Shown piece after piece: positions 11,497 through 22,192 of a stretch of DNA of 64,000 bases. A model generated the notes under the pieces. The model ran no database searches. It was not told the origin of the DNA and saw nothing but the letters and a program-made list of their open reading frames with translations. Each line of letters begins with the position of its first letter. Within the stretch, counting starts at the first letter, position 1. The translations under genes were made by a program, and so were the position numbers. Origin of the DNA: Diplolepis rosae (Eukaryota > Arthropoda > Insecta > Hymenoptera > Diplolepididae); the NCBI GenBank assembly GCA_030998225.1, contig JAPYXD010000704.1:5642001-5706000 (forward strand). Reading direction: 5' to 3'.

Positions 11497-12054
11497 TGTG
11501 TTATATTGAGCAGCATTTCGTTAACTCTAAGTCAAATCGCCACACGCAAAACCCAGGGTCCTTGCCTGTATTCCAACATCCTTCCATTCGCGCGAGAACA
11601 TCTGTGTGCCATTATATTCATCCGCTCCATTCGAAGCTCAATGAAACCGAAAAAGAATAGTAATAGAAAAGTAATAGTTCTGGACTCAAGATGTTCTTGA
11701 AAGAAACTAACGAATTGTTATTTGCTTTTCATAGATCTAAAAAGTTTCGACTTATATCTAAATCTAAAATATATCATTTAAGCAAAGTTTCAAGATTTAA
11801 TAAGAAATTATGGTAATATCTACATGAAATACTTCTAAACGAATAGGGTATGCATTCCGAACGAGATCATCATTTATATATATTTCAGTTTCTCGATCTA
11901 CTAATATTGCCAGCCAATTCTCTCTCTATAATTGTAATAACAAATAAATATGAAAACCGAAATCTTGTTACGAAAACGAATGTCGCAAATTTCAGGTTTA
12001 AGAGTAAGAGCTAGTCTTTTGCCTTTCGAGGAAATGTCATTCAAATATGACATA
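11497..12054. other. No feature seen between two mariners
   Basis: AT-rich spacer with only short incidental frames. Confidence 0.3.
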
Positions 12055-13349
12055 CTAGGTTGTTCAAAAAGTTTTGAAAGCGACATCTATAGAGCAGTAG
12101 AAGAACCAAAATTTCTACGCCATTTTAAGATTTCATCTTTCATATGAACATACCCAAAGTGTCATTCCACTCTGTCAATTCATTGTTTGTTTACAAGCCA
12201 TTTGAAGTTGACGTGTCAGTGTATTTTTGTACAATGGAAAAAACCGAATATCGTGCAGTGATAAAACTCTTTGTTTTGGAAGGTTTATCAGCAACGGAAA
12301 TTCGTAAAAAAATGGTGAAAGTGTTAAAGGAAGCTGCTCCTTCATTTCCAACTGTGCATCGATGGGTTTTAAAGTTTAGACGTGGTAGAAAAAGCGTTGA
12401 AGACGATCCACGCTCAGGACGTCCAAAAAGTGCATCAACACCAGCATTCATAGCAAAAGTACAGGATATGGTTTTGGAAGATCGTCGATTGACCGAGAGA
12501 GATTTAGCAGAGGCCCTAGACATCTCATTAGGCAGTGTGAGTCATATTTTACGTGAAGTTTTGGGTTTCAGAAAGCTCTGTGCACAATGGGTGCCGCATT
12601 CGCTCACAATGGAACAAAAACACGTTCGAATGCGACTTTCTGAGCAACATTTGAAGCATTTTCGAAAGGATAAAAAGGATTTTCTGCGTCGATTCATCAC
12701 TATGGATGAGACTTGGGTCTTCCATCATGATCCTGAATCAAAACAAGAGGCTAAGGAGTGGTGTGAACCAGGCACTTCGGCACCGAAGCGAGTTCGTGTC
12801 CAGAAATCGGCGAAGAAGGTGTTAGCATCAGTTTTTTGGGATGCAAAAGGGATTTTGTTGGTGGATTATCTCCAAACTGGCAAAACAATAAATTCTGAAT
12901 ATTATTGTAACCTTTTGGATCAATTGGATGCAAAATATTCGTGAAAAAAGACTCGGTTTGCAGAAGAAAAAAATCCTTTTTCATCAAGACAATGCACCCG
13001 CTCACACAGCTCAAAAAACCATCACTAAAATAACCGAATTAAAGTACGAATTGTTGCAGCATCCACCTTATTCGTCTAATTTAGCTCCCTCTGACTTCTG
13101 GCTGTTCCCACACCTCAAGAGATTCCTTCGTGGGAAGCATTTTTCATCAAACGAAGAGGTTATAGCCGTCGTAGAGGAGTATTTTGCAGGCCTTGCAGAA
13201 AGTCACTTCCATGATGGGATAAACAAGTTGGAAGACCGTTGGACCAAATGTATTGATCTTATGGGAGATTATACTGAGCAATAAAAGTGATTTCACCAAA
13301 AAAAAAACGTATTTTCATTTTTGCTTTCAAAACTTTTTGAACAACCTAG
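12055..13349 (+). mobile_element. Mariner, complete copy with TIRs (family A, copy 1)
   Basis: 1295 bases with TIRs ctaggttgttcaaaaagttt at the left and its inverse complement ending at 13349, flanked by the TA target duplication (12053-12054 and 13350-13351). It is nearly identical to the copy at 39746-41037, which shows recent spread of this family. It holds one transposase gene that is broken by a one-base insertion. Confidence 0.95.
12234..13284 (+). pseudogene. Mariner transposase, single frameshift (family A)
   Basis: Starts at MEKTEYRAVIK; an in-frame upstream ATG at 12144 would add 30 residues, but the mariner family normally begins near the later Met. Two helix-turn-helix parts (MEKTEYR to GRPKSAS, and LTERDLAEALDISLGSVSH) bind the TIRs. 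The catalytic Asps lie in TMDETW, HQDNAP and APSDFWLF, the last two 34 residues apart. Relative to the 39.8-kb copy, one extra base near 12936 (gcaaaatattcgtg against gcaaaaatttgtg) ends the first frame at 12944; the remainder (QKKKILFHQDNAP to GDYTEQ) continues in the next frame to 13284. Unlike copy 2 it keeps the usual MDETW and FWDAKG. Confidence 0.93.
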
Positions 13350-13351
13350 TA

Positions 13352-14169
13352 TATAACTAACAGAACCCTTACGGGACCTGAAAAGTATAAACATTTTTGA
13401 CTTTCACAAGTTTGAAAGAAGCAAAATCCACAGACTTTCTAAAAACTCATAAATTTAACCTAACAGAGCTCTTCCCCCTAAATTTTGTTTGAAAGAACTC
13501 AGGATAAATATACCCTGTTCATCCACTTACTAAGCTGTAATAAACTGAAGAAAATATCATAAAACTGTACACCATATTTACAATTCCAGGACCCACTAGA
13601 GTTCAGGCAAGAAACATGTTGCTTTGTGACTCAATTTAATGAATAAAAGGGCAAGCCATAATTGATGCCACTTTACGAGCCCTAAATCCTCAAAAAGAAC
13701 CATATCTTGGGATCTCTTTGAGACTGTGGTAACGGTGGTCGCTGTCCTATATGTAGACCCAAAATTGCGCGCGCTTCTCTCATGCCCCCGCCTATTGCAA
13801 TTGGCTGAACGAAGGCGCAAGTGTGGGTTTTTGGCACTGGGAGTGTATCTGGCAATCTCAAGGAGCAGCACATCCACCTTTTGCTAAGACAGATTTGGTT
13901 TTGACTTCGACTTTTTCGGGTCGTGATACTTGAGTGAAAAATCGTCTTTCCTTGAGACTTTCTTACAAGCAAAAGACGAGTTCGAACACATTAAAATCGC
14001 GAGAGTCGCGATTTTACCCTTCGCAATATCTCTCAAGCGATTCGCCATTGAAATTGAAATTGTGTCTTCTGATTAATTTAGTCAAAACGGTAATTGATTT
14101 AGTGGGGTGCGCGTTACGTAAATTGGCAGAATTGTATAGTCCGATAATAAATTGTTCTTCGTGGAATAT
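13352..14169. other. Non-coding; two overlapping frames of unknown meaning
   Basis: GC content is higher than average at about 13680-13920. Two overlapping minus-strand frames (13596-13877, 13682-13972) cover it, but neither shows a known domain, signal peptide or splice structure. I see no element ends. Confidence 0.3.
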
Positions 14170-14171
14170 TA

Positions 14172-15110
14172 CAAGGTGCGTTTCAAAATAAACAAGACTT
14201 TGTCAAATTAGCTATTTATAGTGGCGCTATCTTCTGATGGGAGTAGGAGTTGGAAAGGTACATCCTTTACTGACGTTCTGTCAAAATTTCATGACCAACG
14301 GACAATTAGAAGCCGAGTTATTGCTTTATAAGGGACAGTGTGTTTATAGCATCGGTCGAAAAATGAACTTCGGACAGAGAGCGAATATTAAGTTTTGTTT
14401 GAAACTCGGTAAAACTTTTACTGATAGGTTTGAATTAATGAAACAAGTGTATGGTGACAATCGTTTATTCCGCGCCAGAGTCCATGAGTGGTTTAAAAGA
14501 TTCAAAGAAGGTCGTGAAGACATCAAGGACGACGAACATCCCGGTCAGGAAAGTTTCGTGATTACACCAAGTAATATTGAAATTGTGCGTGAATTTATAA
14601 AAAATGAGCCAAAATCTTCTTTGCGACACATGGCAATGGAATTAAACATGTCAAAAGATTCAATTCATCGCATTTTGACCGAAAATTCGCCATGTGCGGC
14701 TGCAATACCGTGAAAATGTCAGTTGGCGCCTTTTGCACGATAATGCGCCGGCCCATCGTTCAACGCTTATCACTGATTTTTTTACCAAAAATCACATTTT
14801 ATCCGTCAACCACTCACCGTATTCGCCTGACATGGCTCCCTGTGACTTCTACCTATTCGGAAAATTGCATTTGGCCATGAAAGGAAAACGTTTTGCGTCC
14901 GTAGAGGCCATCCAAAAGGCTTGTACCGACATCCTGAAGGACATTCCGGTCAATGACCTGAAACACTCTTTCGAAAAGCTTTTGGATCGCGCAAAACAGT
15001 GTATCGAGGCCGGAGGGGACTATTTTGAATAAATAAAATCGAATTTATCAGAACAAAGCTCCTGTCGTTTCTATTTTAGCTCACTCTCGTTTATTTTGGA
15101 ACGCACCTTG
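14172..15110 (+). mobile_element. Mariner with TIRs, internally deleted (family B)
   Basis: 939 bases with TIRs caaggtgcgtttcaaaataa (left) and the inverse of caaggtgcgttccaaaataa (right), both flanked by TA (14170-14171, 15111-15112). A full mariner is about 1.3 kb; the missing part is the middle of the transposase. The intact TIRs mean such a copy could still be mobilised in trans by a related transposase. Confidence 0.93.
14363..15032 (+). pseudogene. Mariner transposase missing its centre (family B)
   Basis: MNFGQRANIKFCLKLGKTFT through VHEWFKRFKEGRED and LRHMAMELNMSKDSIHRILT are the N-terminal bipartite HTH domain. At about 14690 the sequence jumps, in another frame, to SWRLLHDNAPAHRSTL, HSPYSPDMAPCDFYLFGKL and a C-terminus at GGDYFE. 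The first catalytic Asp block and the linker are deleted. The second and third Asps remain, 34 residues apart. The upstream open frame from 14237 includes 5' UTR and is not the likely start. Confidence 0.88.
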
Positions 15111-15112
15111 TA

Positions 15113-17084
15113 TTACCAAGCGAACTTTTGAATTATTTTCAAACCTTCCCGCCGATTCCTCTATAAATCCAGGCTTGCTGTTTTAACAGCGAAAACGCAG
15201 CAACGACCCACCATCTCGCGACAGGTCATCCCTGCCTGGAACGTGACAGTTCCATGAGTTGTGACGCGCCGAGTCAATTCGAGCGGGAACTGTCGGTAAA
15301 TTTAAATATGTATTTAAAATTTTATTTGTAATTGAGTGTTTTGAACTCATATAGCTGGGTGTGACCTCTCCACGTTTAAGAGTGGAAACTCACCTCACCT
15401 TGAGTGGAAACACTTCTTGTAAAATGAATAAAAACTATCAAATCTAACTTTAATTAAGTAAGGTTGTTTAATAAATAATAAAAAAGTTATTTAAATAACA
15501 AAGGTAAAACAAACGTATATTTAAATGTTCAATTAGTATACACAGAAAAAACTTTGAAATTAAAGTTTTCAATCAGCTCAAAGTTACAGAAAATGATCGA
15601 TTAAGATTTCGCGCGCGGATCGATCGTTTCAAAGGTCAGAAAAAATCTGATCTTCAGCGACCAAGTATCGCGAGCTGCACCATCATATGTGCATTTGCGC
15701 ATCCTTCCTGCGCCTTCTGACTAATTAGAACAAGTGCGGCTAGCCAATAGTATCAATTATGAATCCCTACTCATTAACATAGGTTCTAGATCTCTATATC
15801 CCTGCTTTTCTTCTTACATGCACGTGGACTACAGCATCAAGGGCTGCCGCTCAAGCTTGTAGTCACGTATCACATACTCGAAATTCCTATGAAATCTATG
15901 TCGTAAAAACTACTATCGTCTTTTTAGAAGTAAACTACCTGTCAAACTTAGATCCTATTTGTTTATTTTAATATATTTAATGTGTCCTAGCTAGTTGGAG
16001 AATAATTATAATAGTTTTATGTCGCGACATTCTGACGCCTATGTATGATCATAATTTTATATTCTACTTAAGTTCTCTTAGAAAAGTCATTAAACAATCA
16101 ATTTTTTGTGCAAAACACGTATTCTAAATATTATAAAATCTAGTCGCATTTCGCTCGTAATTATTAACTGTAGAATAAACACATATCATCTGTACTAATA
16201 TCATGCAGCATTCATATTCAATATATTTCTCTATGTCGAATCGCTCTTATTCTATGCCAATCTCACTACTTTATTTCCAATGATCTTTTTCATGAATAAT
16301 CCTAAAACCATTCTTTATTTTATTGAATATTTAATTTCAGACCATTTAAACCTTTGCGCAGAAATCAAAGAACCTCTAGTGGCAAAATCGACCACCGTGA
16401 CAAGTTTCGAGCGTGACGCCATCTCGAGCTAAAGATGCGTACTACTTGTTTGCTATAATCTCGGTACGGTAATCTGTAACCAATTCTAGATTGTTGCTGA
16501 AAAGTCAATTAAACATTCTCTATCTGCTTCACATGCTTGTTTTTAAGGAGAGTTGGACAGAAAGTATCTTGTGTATTACATCAGACATCATATCTCGCAT
16601 CAGCTTCGGAATGAGCGTCATGTAAGACCTAAGTATGTCCAATTATATCGTGTTCCAAACATTTTCGCAAACTTTGTTCGCTATACTATATTGGATCCGC
16701 CATATAGAATTTTAAAAATCCAACACTGCATTTCGATTCAGCGAATATACTATTATGAACTATATAATATGACTATTATGAAAAAGTCCGGAACTTATAC
16801 CTAAGTCTGAAATAAGGTGTACAGTTTCTAAGTCATTCATGAATTTACGCTAAATTGTTTCAAACTTGTAATGTAGATGTGTACAATTTTTTGCCTGTGT
16901 GAAAGTGTGTATGATCCAAAAATGAAGGGGATAAAGGTGAGAGTAAAGAGAAACCAGATTATAATTATTTTTATGCTCAACTTTGAATTTTTCCAGAACC
17001 GTTCTTTTATTCCTCAGTAGACTTCTCTTGAAACATTACTCTTATACTTTATGAACACTTTTTCATGGACAATTTTCTTCCATG
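15113..17084. other. No gene recognised
   Basis: Mostly AT-rich. Two GC-richer patches (about 15150-15290 and 15600-15740) and a segment near 16380-16430 (gtggcaaaatcgaccaccgtg) stand out, but I could not tie them to an LTR, PBS or known repeat. The frame at 16553-16804 is unrecognised and low in complexity. Confidence 0.3.
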
Positions 17085-17544
17085 TACACTGAGAAAATTT
17101 GTTTGGAAAAATTCTTATAGATTATAGAAATTTTGAGTTATGAAGCAAATTGTGATAATTTTTCACATAGCCATAGGAAAGATTTATAGAATAATTGCAG
17201 AATTAAATGTAAGAATAGGAAGATATCCTATAAGCTCCTCTGCCTGCGAAAAACGCACGGAACCCGAATGCTTTTGGTATGGCCAATTGCATTTTTATCT
17301 ACTTTTGAAAATTGATAGGATAGCACCTTTTATGTTCCTCAATCTGGACCGTGAATAACAGCTGATAGCATATTCTTCGTATAGTGTAAAAGTAGAGAAT
17401 ATAAAGATATACTATTCTTACGTTTAATTCTGTAATTTTTCTATGAATCTTTCCTATGACTATTTGAAAACTTATCACGATTTGCTTCAATACTCAACAT
17501 TTCTATAATCTATAGGAGTATCTACAAAAAAATTTCTCAGTATA
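17085..17544. mobile_element. Foldback element with about 135-bp inverted repeats (CACTGAGAAA type)
   Basis: The left arm (17087 to about 17225) and right arm (about 17405-17540) are inverse complements at roughly 80 percent identity by eye. Both arms contain cactgagaaa at the tip, atagattatagaaat, gaagcaaat, cataggaaagatt and cagaattaaa. The spacer is about 180 bases. Frames of 60-70 codons on both strands are mirror images, which shows they come from the repeat and not from genes. Tips of the same CACTGA type end the insertion at 29637-30555 and the structure at 22193-24002. Confidence 0.85.
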
Positions 17545-18315
17545 CTTATAAAAAAAGACTGTTAAAATTATCATATAGATACTCTCAAACCACATTAAGA
17601 ATACACAGAGAAAAATAGCACCTGGTCATAGTGACTACGAAAAATTTAGTTGGAAAAAAGGAGTGACAGGAACGAGGGAGACTTGTTGTTTTGAATTGAA
17701 TGATAACCTTAGTTGTAATAAATAATCGAAAGTATTAATTAAATTGAACTAAACGTTTTAAAAATACAAGCATTCAACCAGCTGCGATCGAGCACCTAAG
17801 AGTTGAGAACTCTGGAGTCTGGACGATTTTGAGGACCAGATACTGCAACTTGCATTGTTTTAACCAATGAACTTACTACTTCAGTCAATTAAATGAAAAC
17901 TGCAATTCAAGTAATAATTTTTAATTAAGAAAAGATCGAGTAAAGCATTTTTATATTACAATTCACATATTTACGCATATTTACGTAAAAATACGTAAAA
18001 AAATATTGTGAATTGAATAAAATGCCCAGGCATAGGTTTTCTGGCAATAAATGTTTATAATTTTAAAAGAAAATTTCTTCGAAAGAAAGTAATTTCACAG
18101 TTATCAATATTTATGACCAAGCAGACCTGGCTTAGTGTATTTTATTTACTCTTACAAACTTTCAACGTGATATCTTATTCTTTACAGAAATGGGGATACA
18201 CAATGTGAAAATTCTGATAAGGTAGGGATCTAGTCACTCTCAATTCGCACGCGCTCGATCACAGCCAATTAAAAGCTCTTATTTTTTGAAAATTTAGTTG
18301 AATTGAATTATAATA
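17545..18315. other. No feature seen
   Basis: AT-rich spacer; an acacagagaaaaa tip-like motif at 17605 has no visible partner. Confidence 0.3.
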
Positions 18316-18496
18316 CAGGCCCACAAAAAAAAATTCTGTATGAAGAATGCCACCATGATATTTCCATGTATTTTTTCCAGCTGAAACCGAATCCGTAACC
18401 CGTTTGACTCTAGCACATCAGGATTTCGTCCTAAACTCAAAAAAGACGTCAAAAAATCTCTAAATTCAATATACCTATAACCTCATAACCCTCATG

Positions 18497-18715
18497 ACTA
18501 ACAAATACTTCACGATCGCTTGCTTTTTCTAACCCTTTTGTCGTCGAAATATCTGTAAAGCGGGATTTGTTTGCGCTTCTTACTATCTTCAACACATTCT
18601 CTTTTCAATAACTAACAAAACTCTTCAATCATATTTACATTCTATTTACCCTGGTAACGTCGTTCCATCGCCTTGATATCTTGATGAAAGCGTTCTTCTT
18701 GCTAAGTATGAGGAC
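18497..18715 (-). pseudogene. C-terminal fragment, EERFHQDIKAMERRYQG family
   Basis: The minus strand reads EERFHQDIKAMERRYQGK, a stop, NVNMIEEFC, a stop, LLKRECVEDSKKRKQIPL and a basic tail VRKSKRS. I recall an RFHQDI-x-x-ME-x-RYQG block followed by a short Lys/Arg-rich tail from multicopy uncharacterised arthropod proteins, probably transposon-encoded; the recall is unverified. Two in-frame stops show decay. It lies directly inside the left arm of the inverted-repeat element, so it was probably that element's gene. Confidence 0.45.
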
Positions 18716-18892
18716 TTTCCGACATTGACGAGGACAGTGTCAATTTGTCGTCGGACAACATTTGGCTTCATCCTCACACCCTACCGGCCACCTGCATGGC
18801 AGCACAACTGTGCTGGCTTCGTTGCCTTAGAGAACCGGAAAATGGATCATTCTACACATTTTCATTTGAAACAGCCCCCATAGCATAATACC

Positions 18893-19090
18893 TTCCCTGA
18901 ACGTTGCTATGGAACGTTTGGAAGGTTCCATTGGAACGTTCAAGGAACGTTCCTAGAGCTAAGAAAATGTCCGGGTTTTTTTAACGTTTCAAACCAATGT
19001 TCTCTGAATGTTCCTGTGGAACGTTCCAGGAACGTTCAAAAGGAATATTGAGAGAACCTTCCACAGGAACATTCAGGGAATAAAGTTCCT
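18893..19090. repeat. Cluster of GGAACGTTCC palindromes
   Basis: At least eight full or partial copies of ggaacgttc and its complement lie in 190 bases, including tggaacgttccaggaacgtt and gttccattggaacgttcaag. Both strands therefore read alike. I see no coding sense in the short frame at 19008-19244. Confidence 0.75.
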
Positions 19091-19583
19091 TTACAATCAA
19101 AAATCGTTCAATAATTTTATGTTGTATCTTTCTTTCGTAAGATATCATATCTACGCATTATACTTTTTTTACTATTTAGCTCATGAATTAACTGGTACGC
19201 GTGTCTTGCACACAGAATTTCTACGGTGGAATAAGATTGCATGATCAGGGATCTAGGATTGCCAAAAGATGTAGCAGAATATAAAGTTTACTCATTACTG
19301 TAATTCACAAAAGAAACATACACGACATTATACAGGGTTATGGGGTAATGAAGTAGAGGGGTAATAGGTTGATGGGTGTTTGAGTTTATTGTATGAAATT
19401 CACCCACCACTGGTTATTTATAGGTATATTGAATTTAGTGATTTTTCGAAGTGTTTTTTGAGGTTAGGACGAAATCCTGACGTGCTGGACTCAAGCGGAT
19501 TACCAATTCGATTTCAGTGAGAAAAAATACATGAAAATATCATAGTTGCATTCTTTGAGCAAAACATTTTTTTTGTGGGTCTG

Positions 19584-20640
19584 TGTAACTTCTAGAAAGT
19601 ATTATTACATACTAATGAACATTTCTTAACCTAGAAGTTTGCGCTTTCTCAAAATTCTCTCGATAAACGAAGTGATTGAACGTTTTAAAACATAATTTCA
19701 AGATTGCCTGACAAAATAATCAATAATTTTTTTCTGTCACAAGAATGCCAAATTTTAAATACCCCGTAAATTTCAGAATAGTTCAAGAGTTACCCATCCC
19801 ATTCTTATGTAATAATATTCAGAACTTTATTTTTGAGAGTGAGTTGAAGTTAAAATTTCAATTAAATTTTCTGCTTTAAAAGATCTAGTTTCTAGTGGTT
19901 TTCTTTCAGGAACGGTAAAATATACGACTTTTTTTGCAAGAGGGAATAAGATGCATTTTATACTTTCCCATCAAGTGGTAAGATTAAAAATTTAACTTTT
20001 TGAAGACAATTTGGAAAATTGTATGCAGGGGTATAGAATCCGGCGGCTCAATTATGAATTTAGTTTCTTCTGAAATTAAGCTCTCAGATTTTATAACTCG
20101 CCCGACGCTCCAGCAAGCAATAAATACATGATTTTTCGAAGCGAATCTCTAACAAGAAAAGTACAAAGAGAACAAATTTGCTTCTTGTCATTCTTCAGGA
20201 GCCTACATTTAATAAAAAATGGATTTTGCAAATTTAAAAATTTTCATTTTATGAGAAACATGGACAATAATTCTACGCGTGTTCGAGCTTCGGCCGAGTT
20301 ACATATGTAATCCGAGAGCTCAATTAACATCATAAGATCTTTAACGAGTGTGTCACGTCCTGTGACCGCCAATACTTATTCATAATAATCTGTGCAAAAT
20401 TTATAAAAAGGCTTTACGGAATTATATTTATAAAGCATCAGGTTCTGATTGTATTGTTCATAGAAAAATGATTGTGCGGATTAAGGAACTCCCTTTGGAA
20501 TGTGCCGTATACATAAAGTTCTAACTACTGCCGCCGCAGCAAAAGAGTGAACTTGAAGGTTCACTGACCCGAGAAGAAGGAAAATCGGGGAACCAGAGTG
20601 AAGACATACTCTTTACATTTTTCCCCCTTTTTGTGAAAGC
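19584..20640. other. No gene recognised
   Basis: AT-rich to about 20300. A more mixed composition begins at about 20520, with a frame ending EGKSGNQSEDILFTFF before the purine tract at 20648; this could be the tail of an LTR-element ORF. Confidence 0.3.
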
Positions 20641-20658
20641 AGTTAAATGAAGGGGAGG

Positions 20659-21370
20659 ATGTCAGGATGATATCGACCCATGAGGTGACAGGCCAGGAAG
20701 GTATCGACCAGAAAAAGGTCAATAAAAACACTTGTTCCTTTGGAAAATGTTAGTAACCTGCCAACATCTATTCGCACCGTTACTCTGCCCAACAGTAACC
20801 TGCCAACTTCCATCCGCGCCGTTACTCTGCCCAACAGTAACCTGTCGACTTCTATCAACGACGTATTCTGCCCGAGTGAGTAAAAGCCGCGAAGACAACT
20901 AAAGAATTCGGAATCCAATTGTTAAATAACTTGGGATTATTGGTGTTTCCCCCAGTTTCCATTTTTATTACAGAGGATCCAGTTCAAAATTAAAAGGGTC
21001 TCCAGTTCGGAATAAAAGGCTTCCAGTTTGAATTTTGAAGGGCTCCAGTTTGGATATTCTGAAGGCTTCTATTCAAGATTTTAAAGCTTCCAATTTTGGT
21101 TTGAAACCTACAGGAAATTGGATTTATACGAAGGACGACATGCGAGAAATTCTACACTTGCACAGCGGTAGCCTAATTAATCAGTAAGTCTAGATTTAGT
21201 AATCTCCTCCCCAGAAGGAAATTTCAACAGCTTGTTCTCTCTCTATGTTTCTCTTGTATAAATTGTTAAAATAAAAGTAGTTAATAATTGTGAATTTTCG
21301 GAAAACTTTATTGAGGGCTGTCCTCGTCCCTGTTCCGGTTGAGAAATCTTTTAGGTCCCTTCACCAATCA
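20659..21370 (+). mobile_element. Possible LTR of a Gypsy-like retrotransposon
   Basis: A purine-rich tract aatgaaggggagga (20645-20658) stands directly before tgtcaggatgatatcgaccc. That is the arrangement of a polypurine tract next to a 3' LTR starting with TG. The region contains an aataaaa signal at 20720 and later ataaaataaaag near 21270. I could not fix the right end, and there is no second LTR in the window, so the end coordinate is a guess. Confidence 0.35.
20751..20873. repeat. 42-bp tandem repeat, three units
   Basis: Units start at 20751, 20793 and 20835, exactly 42 bases apart, each reading agtaacctgycractyctat followed by cgttactctgcccaac. The third unit is shortened. The period is a multiple of three and the minus strand stays open across it (LLLGRVTARMEVGR repeated), but I see no other sign of a protein. 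Confidence 0.9.
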
Positions 21371-21714
21371 AAAACGAGGAGAAACAAATATCCTAATGAA
21401 AGGTGGGTAACCAGGACTTTACAAGTGCTTAAAAAAGTGAATTGTAGCAAGCTCTTTCAGAAGATTATTTAGTCAATTTTTTAAAAAAATTTCAAGACAA
21501 AAAACAAATAAATAAATGTGGCACTATTAGGGGCATTTAATATTTGAAAAGTTAGAAAATGTCATTAATTTTAATTCCATCTACCTCCGTTTTTATCTTC
21601 TCCACCATTTCCTAAATTTTAATAACAAAATCATAGATACTTTGGACACAAACATGTAAAAAATGGACCAAATTCTTCACATGAACTTGTTACTTTTCCT
21701 GAGTATCAATTGCC
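21371..21714. other. No feature seen
   Basis: AT-rich sequence between the possible LTR and the R1-clade 3' end. Confidence 0.3.
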
Positions 21715-22060
21715 CGAGACGAGGAGATGTGTTGCTACTGCGATTTCCCGGTGGATACCGCGGAGCACGCACTCTTCGTCTGCGCAAAATGGGCTGTAGA
21801 AAGGGAGGCCCTCGGTCAGGCAGTGGGTGCCGAGGTTACTCCTGACACGATGGTCCCTCACATGCTCCAGTCGGGAGAGGATTTTTTTTAGTCTTCTCCT
21901 GGCCGGTGCGGCTTGTCGGTTCGCCTAGCGCGCGTGTGGTCGCGGACGAAGGTCCCGTGTGAACGGATGACGGAAGAGTCATACGCTACTTTAAGCCGGA
22001 ACCAACCGCCCGTGAAGTTTAAAGCCGAAAGGCGGTTCCGCGGGCGGTGTATTGGTTCGA
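21715..22060 (+). pseudogene. R1-clade ORF2 C-terminus and 3' region
   Basis: The frame 21724-21891 reads MCCYCDFPVDTAEHALFV, then CAKWAVEREALGQAVGAE and PHMLQSGEDFF. The C-x2-C ... AEH-x4-C pattern is the zinc-binding motif at the end of R1-clade reverse transcriptases. A stop after EDFF comes early relative to the family, and GC-rich sequence to about 22060 is probably the rest of the ORF and the 3' UTR. The copy is 5'-truncated, as is usual for target-primed reverse transcription. Confidence 0.75.
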
Positions 22061-22192
22061 GAGAGGAGTTTTTTTGGTTTTGACAGGTATGCCTAGACCC
22101 GTCCTAGGAAAATTCTGTACAACGTCTATAAAATATTTCGCCATTTTTCCTCCTCAACCCAAAAAAAAGTATCACTTGCTCTTAAGTACATA

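Larger units (their letters stand above)
18316..19583. mobile_element. Inverted-repeat element with about 165-bp arms
   Basis: The left arm 18316-18482 and right arm 19419-19583 are inverse copies. Shared blocks, in arm order, are cccacaaaaaaaa, atgaatgc/agaatgc, atatttycatgtatttttt, catcaggatttcgtcctaa and taaattcaatatacctata. The interior of about 930 bases holds a decayed minus-strand coding fragment and a GGAACGTTCC cluster. I take it as a single transposon or a pair of inverted copies. Confidence 0.75.

Noticed and set aside
13596..13972. Two overlapping minus-strand frames of 93 and 96 codons
   Set aside because: They overlap in different frames with no recognisable motif; openness is explained by local GC content.
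16020..16430. LTR starting tgtcgcgacattctg
   Set aside because: No matching second LTR, no purine tract and no clear CA end or primer-binding site.
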